DNA of 7,710 nucleotides, taken from assembly GCA_945900695.1 (NCBI GenBank), contig CAMDJU010000123.1:1-7710 (forward strand), written 5' to 3'. Below are positions 1 through 7,710 of this stretch, piece by piece (position 1 is the first letter of the stretch; the number at the start of each line of letters is the position of its first letter). The DNA comes from Bordetella parapertussis. Lineage in GTDB: Bacteria; Pseudomonadota; Gammaproteobacteria; Burkholderiales; Burkholderiaceae_C. Under the pieces are notes generated by a model. The model worked only from the letters and a program-made list of their open reading frames with translations, was not told the origin of the DNA and ran no database searches. A program made the position numbers and the translations under genes.

Positions 1-1762
<1,762 letters not shown>

Positions 1763-1776
<14 letters not shown>

Positions 1777-2200
1777 AGACCTGCTCAGCGCGTTTGACAA
1801 AGGCATCGACCAAGGTGGCGGCGATGCGGTCGAACAAAGGGCCAATGAGCACGCCAAACATGCTGTCAAAGCTGTAATTGAGCTTCAAGTCCACCCGGCA
1901 AGCCCGCTCTTGACCCATGGGCTCAAACAACCACACGCCATCCAAGTGTTTGAAGGGGCCGTCGATCAGTTGCACCTGCACCTCGCGTCCCGGGGTGTGG
2001 ACATTGCGCGTGGTGAAGCTTTTGTGCAAGCCCCCCAGAGCCATGCCAATCTCTGCGGTGACACCGTCTGCGTGGGAGATGACCACCCTGGCGCGGTCAC
2101 ACCACGGTAAAAACTGGGGGTAACTTGGCACATCGGTGACCAGGTCGAACATTTCTTGTGCGCTGAACCAAATCAAAACCGACTTGTGAATGGTTTTCAT
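1763..2200 (-). CDS. ratA: RatA-type START/SRPBCC domain protein
   Basis: A 145-residue single-domain protein of the COQ10/RatA (SRPBCC, START-like) family. In E. coli RatA has been described as a toxin that blocks 70S ribosome association; related COQ10 proteins bind ubiquinone, so either role is possible. Family signatures seen are FDLVTDVPSYPQFLPWC (18-34), KSFTTRN (60-66), LIDGPFKHLDGVWLFEP (78-94) and the C-terminal helix VDAFVKRAEQVY (131-142). No signal peptide or membrane segment is visible. The frame is open upstream into smpB, but ATG 2200 matches the family N-terminus (MKTIHKSVLI). No clear Shine-Dalgarno sequence precedes it. It overlaps rnfH, and smpB is divergent on the other side. 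This smpB/ratA-rnfH arrangement is also that of E. coli and supports the assignment. Confidence 0.92.
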
Positions 2201-2270
2201 AGAATGGGTGATTGCACATCGGCGTTCATGGTCAGATTGTAAAGACCCGGAACGCCCCCATTGAGCCCCC
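2201..2270. promoter_or_regulatory. Divergent ratA / smpB promoter region
   Basis: These 70 bases must hold the start signals of both ratA and smpB. On the minus strand TACAAT (2241-2236, 5 of 6 to the -10 consensus) lies 35 nt upstream of ratA. No good -35 is found at 16-18 nt. On the plus strand TTGCAC (2212-2217) resembles a -35, with only weak -10 candidates near 2235-2243. The two sets overlap, so the promoters may compete. Neither gene has an evident Shine-Dalgarno sequence: smpB is preceded by a C-rich stretch and ratA by CACCCATTCT. Confidence 0.4.
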
Positions 2271-2744
2271 ATGTCCACCAAAGCCCCCAGCACAGCCCGC
2301 ATCGCAGACAACAAGAAGGCCATCTTCAACTACTTCATTGAAGAGCGTTTTGAAGCAGGGATGGTGCTCGAAGGTTGGGAGGTGAAGTCGGTGCGCGAGG
2401 GCAAGGTGCAACTCACCGATGGTTATGTCGTCATCCGCAACGGCGAATTGTTCGTCATCGGTTGCCAGATCAACCCCCTGAACACCGCCTCCACCCATGT
2501 GCGGCCCGATTCGGTCAGGACCAAAAAACTGCTGCTGCAAAAAGACGAAATCAGGCGCTTGATTGGCAAGGTCGAACAAAAGGGATACACCCTGGTGCCG
2601 CTGAATTTGCATTGGAAAAACGGCAAGATCAAGTGCGAAATTGCTTTGGCCAAGGGCAAGGCCGACCACGACAAGCGCGACACCATCAAAGACCGCGAGG
2701 GCAAGCGAGAGGTCGAGCGCGCCATGAAGCAGCGCGTTCGATAG
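2271..2744 (+). CDS. smpB: SsrA-binding protein SmpB
   Basis: Binds tmRNA (SsrA) and brings it to ribosomes stalled on mRNAs without a stop codon, so that the incomplete protein is tagged for degradation and the ribosome freed. The 157-residue product is of normal family length. Signatures are the RNA-binding beta-barrel motif [20 protein letters not shown] (21-40), [12 protein letters not shown] (42-53), [12 protein letters not shown] (83-94), KGYTLVPL (104-111), and the basic tail from about residue 127 ([20 protein letters not shown]), which in the family folds into a helix in the mRNA channel. ATG 2271 is the only start fitting the family N-terminus, yet it is preceded by a C-rich stretch without a Shine-Dalgarno sequence, so the mRNA may have a very short leader or rely on weak initiation. 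The stop is one base from the stop of the convergent ygiQ gene. The ssrA gene itself is not in the window. Confidence 0.98.
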   Translation: MSTKAPSTARIADNKKAIFNYFIEERFEAGMVLEGWEVKSVREGKVQLTDGYVVIRNGELFVIGCQINPLNTASTHVRPDSVRTKKLLLQKDEIRRLIGKVEQKGYTLVPLNLHWKNGKIKCEIALAKGKADHDKRDTIKDREGKREVERAMKQRVR

Positions 2745-2745
2745 A

Positions 2746-5109
2746 TCAAACTTTGGTTTTGCGCGGGCCTTTGACCCCTGGGCGCGGGGGCAAGCCCGTG
2801 TGCTGGGTCAGCAATTGGCCTGGTGCATCGGGCCTGGGCGTGCTGTTTTTGCGCCGGGCGCTGACATAGGCACCTTGGGTTTGCGGCTGAAAGCTGGGGA
2901 TCAGGTGGTGCTTGCCATTGCCAATCAAGTCGCTGCGACCCATTGCCTTGAGCGCATCGCGCAACAAAGGCCAATTGTTCGCATCGTGGTAGCGCAAAAA
3001 GGCTTTGTGCAGCCGCCTGCGTTTGTCGCCGCGAACGATGTCCACACCTTCGCTATCACGCCCGATTTTGCGCAAAGGATTTTTGCCGCTGTGGTACATG
3101 GCCGTGGCCGTGGCCATCGGGCTGGGGTAAAAGGTTTGCACCTGATCGGCGCGGAAGCCATTTTTTTTCAGCCAGATGGCCAAGTGCATCATGTCTTCAT
3201 CGCTGGTGCCTGGGTGAGCGGCAATGAAATAAGGAATCAGGTATTGCTTTTTGCCCGCCTCGGCGCTGTATTGGTCAAACAACTGCTTGAAGCGGTCGTA
3301 GCTTCCAATGCCAGGCTTCATCATTTTGGACAAAGGGCCAGACTGGGTGTGCTCGGGGGCAATCTTCAAATAACCGCCCACGTGGTGGGTGGCCAATTCG
3401 CGGATGTATTCCGGCGACTCGATGGCCAGGTCGTACCGCAAGCCTGAGCCAATCAGGATTTTCTTCACCCCTTTGATCGCCCTGGCCTTGCGGTACATCT
3501 GAATCAAGGGCTGGTGGCTGGTGTTGAGGTTGGAGCAAATGCCAGGATACACACAACTGGGTTTGCGACAAGCGGCTTCGATATCGGGAGTCTTGCAGCC
3601 AATGCGGTACATATTGGCCGTGGGACCGCCCAGGTCAGAAATGACACCCGTGAAACCCGTGACCTTGTCGCGAATGTCTTGGATCTCTTGCAGCACAGAG
3701 GCCTCGCTGCGGCTTTGAATGATGCGCCCCTCGTGTTCGGTGATGGAACAAAAGGTACACCCCCCAAAACAGCCGCGCATGATGTTGACGCTGAAGCGGA
3801 TCATCTCCCAAGCAGGGATTTTGGTCGGACCATCGTGGCGACCTTGTTCGTCGGCATACACCGGATGGGGTGAGCGGGCATAAGGCAGGCCAAACACCAA
3901 ATCCATTTCGGCCGTGGTCAATGGGATGGGCGGTGGCGTGATCCACACATCACGCGCCGTGGCACCCTCGCCATGGGCCTGCACCAGCGCGCGGGCGTTG
4001 CCAGGGTTGGTCTCCAGGTGCAAAACCCGGTTCGCATGGGCGTACAAAACCGGGTCGCTGCGCACTTGCTCAAAAGCGGGCAAACGAATCACGGTGCGCT
4101 CACGCGAGGACACCTTGGCCTTGGCTTTACCCAGCCAGCCGATGGGAACCATCATGGGCACGCCTGGCTCGACCTTGGGCGCTTGCGATGTCGCGGGTGC
4201 GGCGCCCTGTGAGGACATCTCGCAACTTTGCCCTTGGGCCGATGCTTGCTCGCTGATCATCAGGTACGGATTGAGGTGCGACTCCACCGGCCCTGGCCGG
4301 TCCACCTCGGTGGAGTTGATTTCAGTCCAATCGAGTGGAGTGTCGCGGCGCACAAAGGCCGTGCCGCGCACATCGATGATGTCTTGCACCGGCTCTTTGG
4401 CGGCCAAGCGATGCGCCACCTCCACGATGGCCCGCTCGGCGTTGCCGTACAACAGCAAATCACACTTGGCGTCGATCACGATAGAGCGTCGCACCTTGTC
4501 TTGCCAATAGTCGTAATGGGCGATGCGCCGCAGCGACCCTTCAATGCCGCCCATGATGATGGGCACATCTTTGAAGGCCTCTCGGCAGCGTTGGCTGTAA
4601 ACAATGGCCGCACGGTCTGGTCGCTTGCCGGCCACGTCACCGGGTGTGTAGGCGTCGTCGCTGCGGATTTTTCGATCGGCCGTATAACGGTTGATCATGG
4701 AGTCCATGTTGCCCGCGGTGACCCCAAAAAACAAATTGGGTCGGCCCAAAGCGGCAAAAGGCTCGGCACTTTGCCAATCGGGCTGGGCAATGATGCCCAC
4801 CCGAAAGCCTTGGTTTTCAAGCATCCGGCCAATCACCGCCATGCCAAAGCTGGGGTGGTCGACATAAGCGTCCCCCGTGACCAGCACGATGTCGCAACTG
4901 TCCCAGCCCAAATCGGCCATTTCGGCGCGGCTCATGGGTAGGAAGGGTGCGGTGCCAAAACGCGCAGCCCAGTGTTTTTTGTAACTGCTCAGGGCTTTGG
5001 CGGGACGGCTGAATTCGGATACATCCACGGGGAAAAGGGCCCAAATTGACAACAGGTGAGTGTAAGGCTTGCGCCGCTGTCGGGTTGGTGTGCCCCGCCA
5101 TGGGCTCAT
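2746..5109 (-). CDS. ygiQ: YgiQ family (UPF0313) radical SAM protein
   Basis: A 787-residue putative radical SAM enzyme whose substrate I do not know. The N-terminal UPF0313 region includes [14 protein letters not shown] (51-64), [19 protein letters not shown] (80-98) and [20 protein letters not shown] (127-146). The core carries [15 protein letters not shown] (442-456), a CxxxCxxC motif with cysteines at 447, 451 and 454 for the 4Fe-4S/SAM cluster, followed by [12 protein letters not shown]. Four more cysteines (505, 514, 519, 525) follow it. Conserved downstream motifs are [24 protein letters not shown] and FYPSP. The tail is basic and Pro-rich (ending GPRKTKV). An Ala/Ser/Pro/Gln-rich linker lies at about 286-320. 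The start is uncertain: the frame is open to a TTG at 5184, the first ATG is 5109 (used here), and family similarity only begins near residue 35, so TTG 5052 or GTG 5028 are alternatives. No Shine-Dalgarno sequence supports any of them. It is convergent with smpB (one-base gap) and divergent from the SDR operon. Confidence 0.93.
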   Translation of the reverse strand: MSPWRGTPTRQRRKPYTHLLSIWALFPVDVSEFSRPAKALSSYKKHWAARFGTAPFLPMSRAEMADLGWDSCDIVLVTGDAYVDHPSFGMAVIGRMLENQGFRVGIIAQPDWQSAEPFAALGRPNLFFGVTAGNMDSMINRYTADRKIRSDDAYTPGDVAGKRPDRAAIVYSQRCREAFKDVPIIMGGIEGSLRRIAHYDYWQDKVRRSIVIDAKCDLLLYGNAERAIVEVAHRLAAKEPVQDIIDVRGTAFVRRDTPLDWTEINSTEVDRPGPVESHLNPYLMISEQASAQGQSCEMSSQGAAPATSQAPKVEPGVPMMVPIGWLGKAKAKVSSRERTVIRLPAFEQVRSDPVLYAHANRVLHLETNPGNARALVQAHGEGATARDVWITPPPIPLTTAEMDLVFGLPYARSPHPVYADEQGRHDGPTKIPAWEMIRFSVNIMRGCFGGCTFCSITEHEGRIIQSRSEASVLQEIQDIRDKVTGFTGVISDLGGPTANMYRIGCKTPDIEAACRKPSCVYPGICSNLNTSHQPLIQMYRKARAIKGVKKILIGSGLRYDLAIESPEYIRELATHHVGGYLKIAPEHTQSGPLSKMMKPGIGSYDRFKQLFDQYSAEAGKKQYLIPYFIAAHPGTSDEDMMHLAIWLKKNGFRADQVQTFYPSPMATATAMYHSGKNPLRKIGRDSEGVDIVRGDKRRRLHKAFLRYHDANNWPLLRDALKAMGRSDLIGNGKHHLIPSFQPQTQGAYVSARRKNSTPRPDAPGQLLTQHTGLPPRPGVKGPRKTKV

Positions 5110-5269
5110 GGGGTGTGTGGTGAAGCGCTGGGCTGGCTGGGGACTGTCACGCAGGTTCGATGGGCCCAAGGCCTGAGATGGCAAATGCCTATACTGCCCA
5201 GCGGTCTGAACCCGGTGGCCTCCGGTCCGCCGGTCAGGCCATGAACACCTTCAGATTTTCAAGAACACC
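5110..5269. promoter_or_regulatory. Divergent ygiQ / SDR operon intergenic region
   Basis: About 160 bases between two divergent starts. For the plus strand, TATACT (5190-5195, 5 of 6 to the -10 consensus) is the best candidate; no convincing -35 lies 16-18 nt upstream. A small dyad GGCA-AA-TGCC (5180-5189) abuts it and could be an operator. Downstream, CGGT occurs at 5202, 5213, 5223 and 5231, spaced 8-11 nt apart. For the minus strand, TTGCCA (5184-5179, 5 of 6 to TTGACA) is a possible -35 for ygiQ, with only a poor -10 behind it. A 10-codon leader ORF occupies the end of the region. Confidence 0.4.
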
Positions 5270-5273
5270 ATGA
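5241..5273 (+). CDS. Possible 10-codon leader ORF before the SDR gene
   Basis: ATG at 5241 opens a 10-codon frame reading [10 protein letters not shown] and stopping with TGA at 5271-5273, which overlaps the SDR start codon (5270-5272) as ATGA. This is the same junction used between the next three genes. An AGG within GGTCAGGCC precedes its ATG by only 2 nt, so its own ribosome site is weak. The SDR ATG has no Shine-Dalgarno sequence of its own, so coupling to this ORF would help explain how it is initiated. The peptide resembles nothing I recognise. The alternative is coincidence: CCATGAACA occurs twice, 29 bases apart, and creates both ATGs. Confidence 0.3.
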   Translation: MNTFRFSRTP

Positions 5274-6028
5274 ACAACCTCACCGCCCAACGGCTGACCG
5301 GCAAGGTCAGCATCATCACCGGCGCCGCCCAAGGCATTGGCCTGGCCACAGCCCTTGAATTTGCCAAAGAAGGGGCCACCGTGGTGGTCTGCGACGTGCG
5401 TCAATCGGGAGTGAACGAAGCCGTGGCCCAATGCAAAGCCTTGGGCGCGCAGGTCGCCGGTTGGGTGGTCGATGTGACCCAACGCGAGATGGTCGACGCC
5501 ATGGTGCAAAACGCTTTGACCCAATTTGGGCACATCGATGTGTTGGTCAATAACGCGGGCATCACCCAGGATGCCCGGTTGCAAAAAATGACTTTGGAAC
5601 AATTTGACCGGGTCATTGATGTCAACTTAAGAGGTGTTTTTCATTGCGCACAAGCCGTATCCGACCCCATGGTGGCCCAAGGCAGCGGCGTGATCCTCAA
5701 TGCTTCTTCGGTGGTGGGTATTTATGGCAATTTTGGACAAACCAACTATGCGGCCAGCAAGTTTGGTGTGATTGGCTTTACCAAAACATGGGCCCGTGAA
5801 TTGGGGCCCAAGGGCATCCGGGTCAATGCGGTGGCCCCAGGTTTCATTGAAACCCCTATTTTGGCCACCATGCCGGCCAAAGTGATCGATGAAATGCGCG
5901 ATCGGGTGCCCTTGAAACGCCTTGGTCGGGCCGAAGACATTGCCCAGGTGTATGCCTTTTTGGCCAGCGACCAAGCGGCCTATGTCAATGGTGCGGTGAT
6001 CGAGGTCTCGGGTGGCTTGACCGTATGA
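5270..6028 (+). CDS. FabG-like SDR, probable 3-oxoacyl-ACP/CoA reductase
   Basis: A 252-residue classical short-chain dehydrogenase/reductase, closest in feel to FabG (NADPH-dependent reduction of 3-oxoacyl-ACP) or acetoacetyl-CoA reductases. The Rossmann nucleotide motif TGAAQGIG is at 17-24, with Asp68 in VVDVT. NNAG is at 94-97 and the active-site Asn is 119 (DVNL). Ser147, Tyr160 and Lys164 complete the tetrad within [19 protein letters not shown]. The cofactor/substrate loop APGFIETPI is at 189-197 and the C-terminal family ending is [10 protein letters not shown]. All catalytic residues are present. It is not next to acpP, fabD or fabF, so it is probably not the housekeeping fabG of fatty-acid synthesis but a paralogue, and the substrate is open. 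Its stop overlaps the next start as ATGA. No Shine-Dalgarno sequence precedes ATG 5270; TATACT at 5190 is the best promoter candidate. Confidence 0.9.
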   Translation: MNNLTAQRLTGKVSIITGAAQGIGLATALEFAKEGATVVVCDVRQSGVNEAVAQCKALGAQVAGWVVDVTQREMVDAMVQNALTQFGHIDVLVNNAGITQDARLQKMTLEQFDRVIDVNLRGVFHCAQAVSDPMVAQGSGVILNASSVVGIYGNFGQTNYAASKFGVIGFTKTWARELGPKGIRVNAVAPGFIETPILATMPAKVIDEMRDRVPLKRLGRAEDIAQVYAFLASDQAAYVNGAVIEVSGGLTV

Positions 6029-6603
6029 CCGATCCGGTGAACCGGCCCCACTCATGCTGGGATCTGTTTTTGACTTTCACCTGGATGGCCTTGCAAGGCT
6101 TTGGCGGGGTGCAAGCGGTGGTCCAACGGATTTTGGTGGACCAAAAAAAATGGTTAACCCCCAAGGGTTTTTTAGAAGACTGGTCGGTGGCCCAAACCCT
6201 GCCAGGCCCGCACGTTGTCAATTTGACGTTGATGCTGGGCGACCGTTATTTTGGGGGGCGGGGAGCTCTGTGCGCCATCGCAGGCCTGATGCTGGCCCCT
6301 TGCACCTTGGTGCTGGGCTTTGCCGCCCTGTACCAAGGTTTGCATGAGTTGCCCGCAGTCCGCTCCATGTTGCACGCCATGGGATGTGTGGTGTCTGGGA
6401 TGGTCATGGGCAACGCCTTGCGCTTGCTCCAGGGACTCAAGGGCAACCCCATGGGGCTGCCCCTGTGTTACGCCATCTTGTCCGTTGGCTTTGTGGTGGT
6501 GGCGGTGTGGCGCATCCCCTTGGCCTTGGCCTGGTTGATGGTAGGTGTGCCATCCAGTGTGTGGGCGTGGCGGTGCATGGTGCGACCCAAGGTGTTGCCA
6601 TGA
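6025..6603 (+). CDS. Chromate transporter (CHR) family, short form, first of pair
   Basis: A 192-residue inner-membrane protein with one CHR domain (ChrA family, proton-linked chromate efflux in characterised members). Family marks are [12 protein letters not shown] (22-33), the segment [23 protein letters not shown] (40-62), Asn66 and [21 protein letters not shown] (72-91). Hydrophobic segments lie at about 12-33, 80-103, 113-135, 145-162 and 164-181. It is about half the length of the two-domain ChrA proteins. Short CHR proteins usually come as adjacent pairs thought to assemble as heterodimers, and its partner follows directly. The start ATG overlaps the SDR stop (ATGA) and the stop overlaps the partner's start (ATGA), so all three are probably translated in series. 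An eight-A run and a terminator-like hairpin lie inside the gene (6143-6173). Transport of chromate itself is not shown by the sequence; no chrB-type regulator is present. Confidence 0.88.
   Translation: MTDPVNRPHSCWDLFLTFTWMALQGFGGVQAVVQRILVDQKKWLTPKGFLEDWSVAQTLPGPHVVNLTLMLGDRYFGGRGALCAIAGLMLAPCTLVLGFAALYQGLHELPAVRSMLHAMGCVVSGMVMGNALRLLQGLKGNPMGLPLCYAILSVGFVVVAVWRIPLALAWLMVGVPSSVWAWRCMVRPKVLP
6156..6173 (+). terminator. Terminator-like hairpin inside the first CHR gene
   Basis: AACCC (6156-6160), loop CCAA, GGGTT (6165-6169), then four more T and an A. This is a 5-bp stem with tetraloop and U-tract on the coding strand, with an eight-A run (6143-6150) just upstream. It lies around codons 45-50. 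The stem is short, and it may simply be a by-product of the codons for KWLTPKGFL. If active it would stop transcription only when translation fails (polarity). Confidence 0.25.
6589..6594 (+). promoter_or_regulatory. Ribosome binding site of second CHR gene
   Basis: AAGGTG, 5 nt upstream of ATG 6600 and inside the end of the first CHR gene. It supports ATG 6600 as the start rather than the upstream in-frame starts that overlap the first CHR gene. Confidence 0.5.
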
Positions 6604-7190
6604 GCCTGAATGCAACAGACTGGCTGCACATGGTGCTCCATTTTTTGAGCTTGTCGCTGATCACCTTTGGCGGTGTGGTGGCGGCCGCACCCGACATGCA
6701 CCGCTATTTGGTGGACCAACAGCATTGGCTCAGCGACCCTGAATTCAACTCCTCGATCACGCTGGCCCAAATCGCCCCGGGCCCCAACGTGCTGTTTGTG
6801 GCCATTTTGGGCTGGACCTTGGGGGTTCAGGCCGGCGGCGGTATGGACGCCGGCCCGGTGGCCTGGGCCTGGGGAGTACTGGCCGCTTTTTTGTGCTTAT
6901 TGGGCATCCTGGGCCCGTCTGGCTGCCTCACGCTGGTGGTCAGCCGCTGGGGCTTGCGCTATCAAGAGCGGATCGGCGTGCGCGCCTTCAAAGCGGGCAT
7001 GGCGCCTTTGTTGATTGCCCTGATGTTCTCGACCGGCTGGTTGTTGCTGCCCCCCATCCAAGCCGATGCACAACATGCCCCGGGGTTGTTGTTGACCGCC
7101 GTCTCGGTGCTGCTGATGTGGAAGACCCGCATCCATGTGCTGTGGCTGCTCGCCGCTGGCGCGGTGTTGGGCTTGCTCGGTTGGGTTTGA
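6600..7190 (+). CDS. Chromate transporter (CHR) family, short form, second of pair
   Basis: A 196-residue membrane protein with one CHR domain, the likely partner of the preceding protein. Visible marks are LITFGGVVAAAPDMHRYLVD (20-39), the W-L-S-D motif at 43-46, and SITLAQIAPGPNVLFVAILGW (52-72), where PGPN matches the PGPH of its neighbour. Hydrophobic segments lie at about 8-30, 58-78, 86-114, 130-151 and 161-195. The stretch GVQAGGGMDAGP (75-86) replaces the usual GxxGGxxGA turn and is more glycine-rich. The frame is open upstream to 6384, but that part is the first CHR gene read in another frame; ATG 6600 overlaps the upstream stop (ATGA), has AAGGTG before it, and fits the family N-terminus. 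Known short-CHR pairs act together, with the two halves proposed to sit in opposite orientations; that this pair exports chromate is an inference from family. Confidence 0.88.
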   Translation: MSLNATDWLHMVLHFLSLSLITFGGVVAAAPDMHRYLVDQQHWLSDPEFNSSITLAQIAPGPNVLFVAILGWTLGVQAGGGMDAGPVAWAWGVLAAFLCLLGILGPSGCLTLVVSRWGLRYQERIGVRAFKAGMAPLLIALMFSTGWLLLPPIQADAQHAPGLLLTAVSVLLMWKTRIHVLWLLAAGAVLGLLGWV

Positions 7191-7205
7191 CGCCCAAACC
7201 CGTTT
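7183..7205 (+). terminator. Weak terminator-like hairpin ending the SDR-CHR operon
   Basis: GGGTTTG (7183-7189) pairs with CAAACCC (7195-7201) around the loop ACGCC, followed by GTTT. The stem starts inside the last codons and includes part of the TGA stop of the second CHR gene. The U-tract is only three bases, and an alternative pairing TTGGG/CCCAA competes. It is the only stem of note in the 27-base gap before the convergent rlmB; on the minus strand no T-run follows, so it would serve the plus strand only. Confidence 0.35.
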
Positions 7206-7217
7206 GATGCCCTCAGG

Positions 7218-7710
7218 CTAGGTTGTGGTTGCGCTGCGTTGGCGCAGGCTTTCATACAGGCACACGCCGCTGGCCACCGAGACATTGAGGCTTTCCACCG
7301 CACCTTGCATGGGGATGCGCACCAATTGGTCACAGGTTTTGCGGGTCAACTGGCGCATGCCTTCACCTTCTGCCCCCAAGACCCAAGCCACAGGGCCCTT
7401 GAAATCGTTTTGGTAAATGGACGTGGGGGCATCGTCACTGGTGCCGACGATCCAAATGCCCCGCTCTTTGAGCTCGTTGAGGGTTCTGGCCAAGTTGGTG
7501 ACCATGAAATAGGGCACGGTGTCGGCTGCGCCACTGGCCACTTTGGCGACGGTGGCATTGAGGCCTACGGCATGGTCTTTTGGCGCAATCACCGCATGGG
7601 CCCCGGCACCATCGGCCACCCGCAAACACGCGCCCAGGTTGTGCGGATCGGTCACCCCATCGAGCACCAACAACAACGGAATTTGATCGGCGCTCAACTG
7701 GTCCAAATGG
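7218..7710 (-). CDS. rlmB: 23S rRNA 2'-O-methyltransferase RlmB, N-terminus cut
   Basis: SpoU-class (SPOUT, trefoil-knot) RNA 2'-O-ribose methyltransferase, using SAM; RlmB modifies G2251 of 23S rRNA in E. coli. 163 C-terminal residues are visible and the frame runs off the right edge, so about 80 N-terminal residues (the L30e-like RNA-binding domain) are missing. Motif 1 is [25 protein letters not shown], with the conserved Asn and Arg of the family. Motif 2 is [15 protein letters not shown] and motif 3 is [16 protein letters not shown]. Together they form the SAM-binding knot. The TTG at 7706 is not a real start because the frame continues past it. The related TrmH/TrmL groups share the fold, but the [21 protein letters not shown] segment is typical of RlmB. 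It is convergent with the CHR operon, 27 bases apart. In Comamonadaceae it often follows rnr, which would lie outside the window. Confidence 0.92.
   Translation of the reverse strand, partial: HLDQLSADQIPLLLVLDGVTDPHNLGACLRVADGAGAHAVIAPKDHAVGLNATVAKVASGAADTVPYFMVTNLARTLNELKERGIWIVGTSDDAPTSIYQNDFKGPVAWVLGAEGEGMRQLTRKTCDQLVRIPMQGAVESLNVSVASGVCLYESLRQRSATTT

Noticed and set aside
1777..1869. Longer rnfH reading frame starting inside ratA
   Set aside because: The extra residues are the ratA C-terminal region in another frame; the family begins at MPTIEV.
2201..2329. Longer ratA reading frame starting inside smpB
   Set aside because: The added residues do not resemble the family and would overlap the divergent gene; ATG 2200 fits the family start.
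3161..3168. Eight-A run on the minus strand inside ygiQ as a programmed frameshift site
   Set aside because: It encodes a Lys-Lys-Asn stretch (LKKNGF) in the normal frame, no stop or alternative product follows usefully, and no stimulatory structure is evident.
2800..4941. Several plus-strand open frames of 115-237 residues opposite ygiQ
   Set aside because: They are antisense to a strongly conserved protein, show biased composition typical of antisense frames, and have no family motifs.
6384..6599. Upstream extension of the second CHR gene to a 268-residue protein
   Set aside because: The extra part is the first CHR gene in another frame; ATG 6600 has a ribosome site, an ATGA overlap and the family N-terminus.

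Overview
The window is a piece of bacterial chromosome with a moderately high-GC, tightly packed layout. Gene content and order point to a betaproteobacterium of the order Burkholderiales, most likely Comamonadaceae. This is an inference from gene order (smpB divergent from ratA-rnfH, followed by guaB) and from protein character; no rRNA or other marker is present to confirm it. No tRNA, rRNA, CRISPR array, insertion sequence, phage gene or gene-free stretch longer than about 160 bases is visible.

Bases 1-2744 form a conserved housekeeping block. On the minus strand, reading right to left, lie ratA (START/SRPBCC-fold ribosome-association toxin or ubiquinone-binding-like protein), rnfH (small beta-grasp protein overlapping ratA by 14 nt) and guaB (IMP dehydrogenase, missing its last ~35-40 residues at the window edge). 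smpB, the tmRNA partner for ribosome rescue, is divergent from ratA across 70 bases.

Bases 2746-5109 carry a long minus-strand radical SAM gene of the YgiQ/UPF0313 family. It is convergent with smpB and separated from it by a single base. About 160 bases of intergenic DNA separate its likely start from the next operon and hold a candidate promoter, a repeated CGGT motif and a possible 10-codon leader ORF.

Bases 5270-7190 form a compact plus-strand operon: a FabG-like short-chain dehydrogenase followed by two single-domain CHR (chromate-transporter family) membrane proteins. Each gene starts inside the stop of the one before (ATGA), so translation is probably coupled. The two CHR proteins probably work as a pair. 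The link to the SDR is not explained by a known pathway and is the least ordinary part of the window. The operon runs convergently into rlmB (23S rRNA 2'-O-ribose methyltransferase), whose N-terminal part lies beyond the right edge.

Overall the window is mostly core genome. I see no convincing new multi-gene defence or mobile system. The observations most worth checking are the ATGA-coupled leader ORF/SDR/CHR-pair operon, a terminator-like hairpin inside the first CHR gene, the almost gapless smpB/ygiQ junction, and a conserved four-cysteine cluster in YgiQ.
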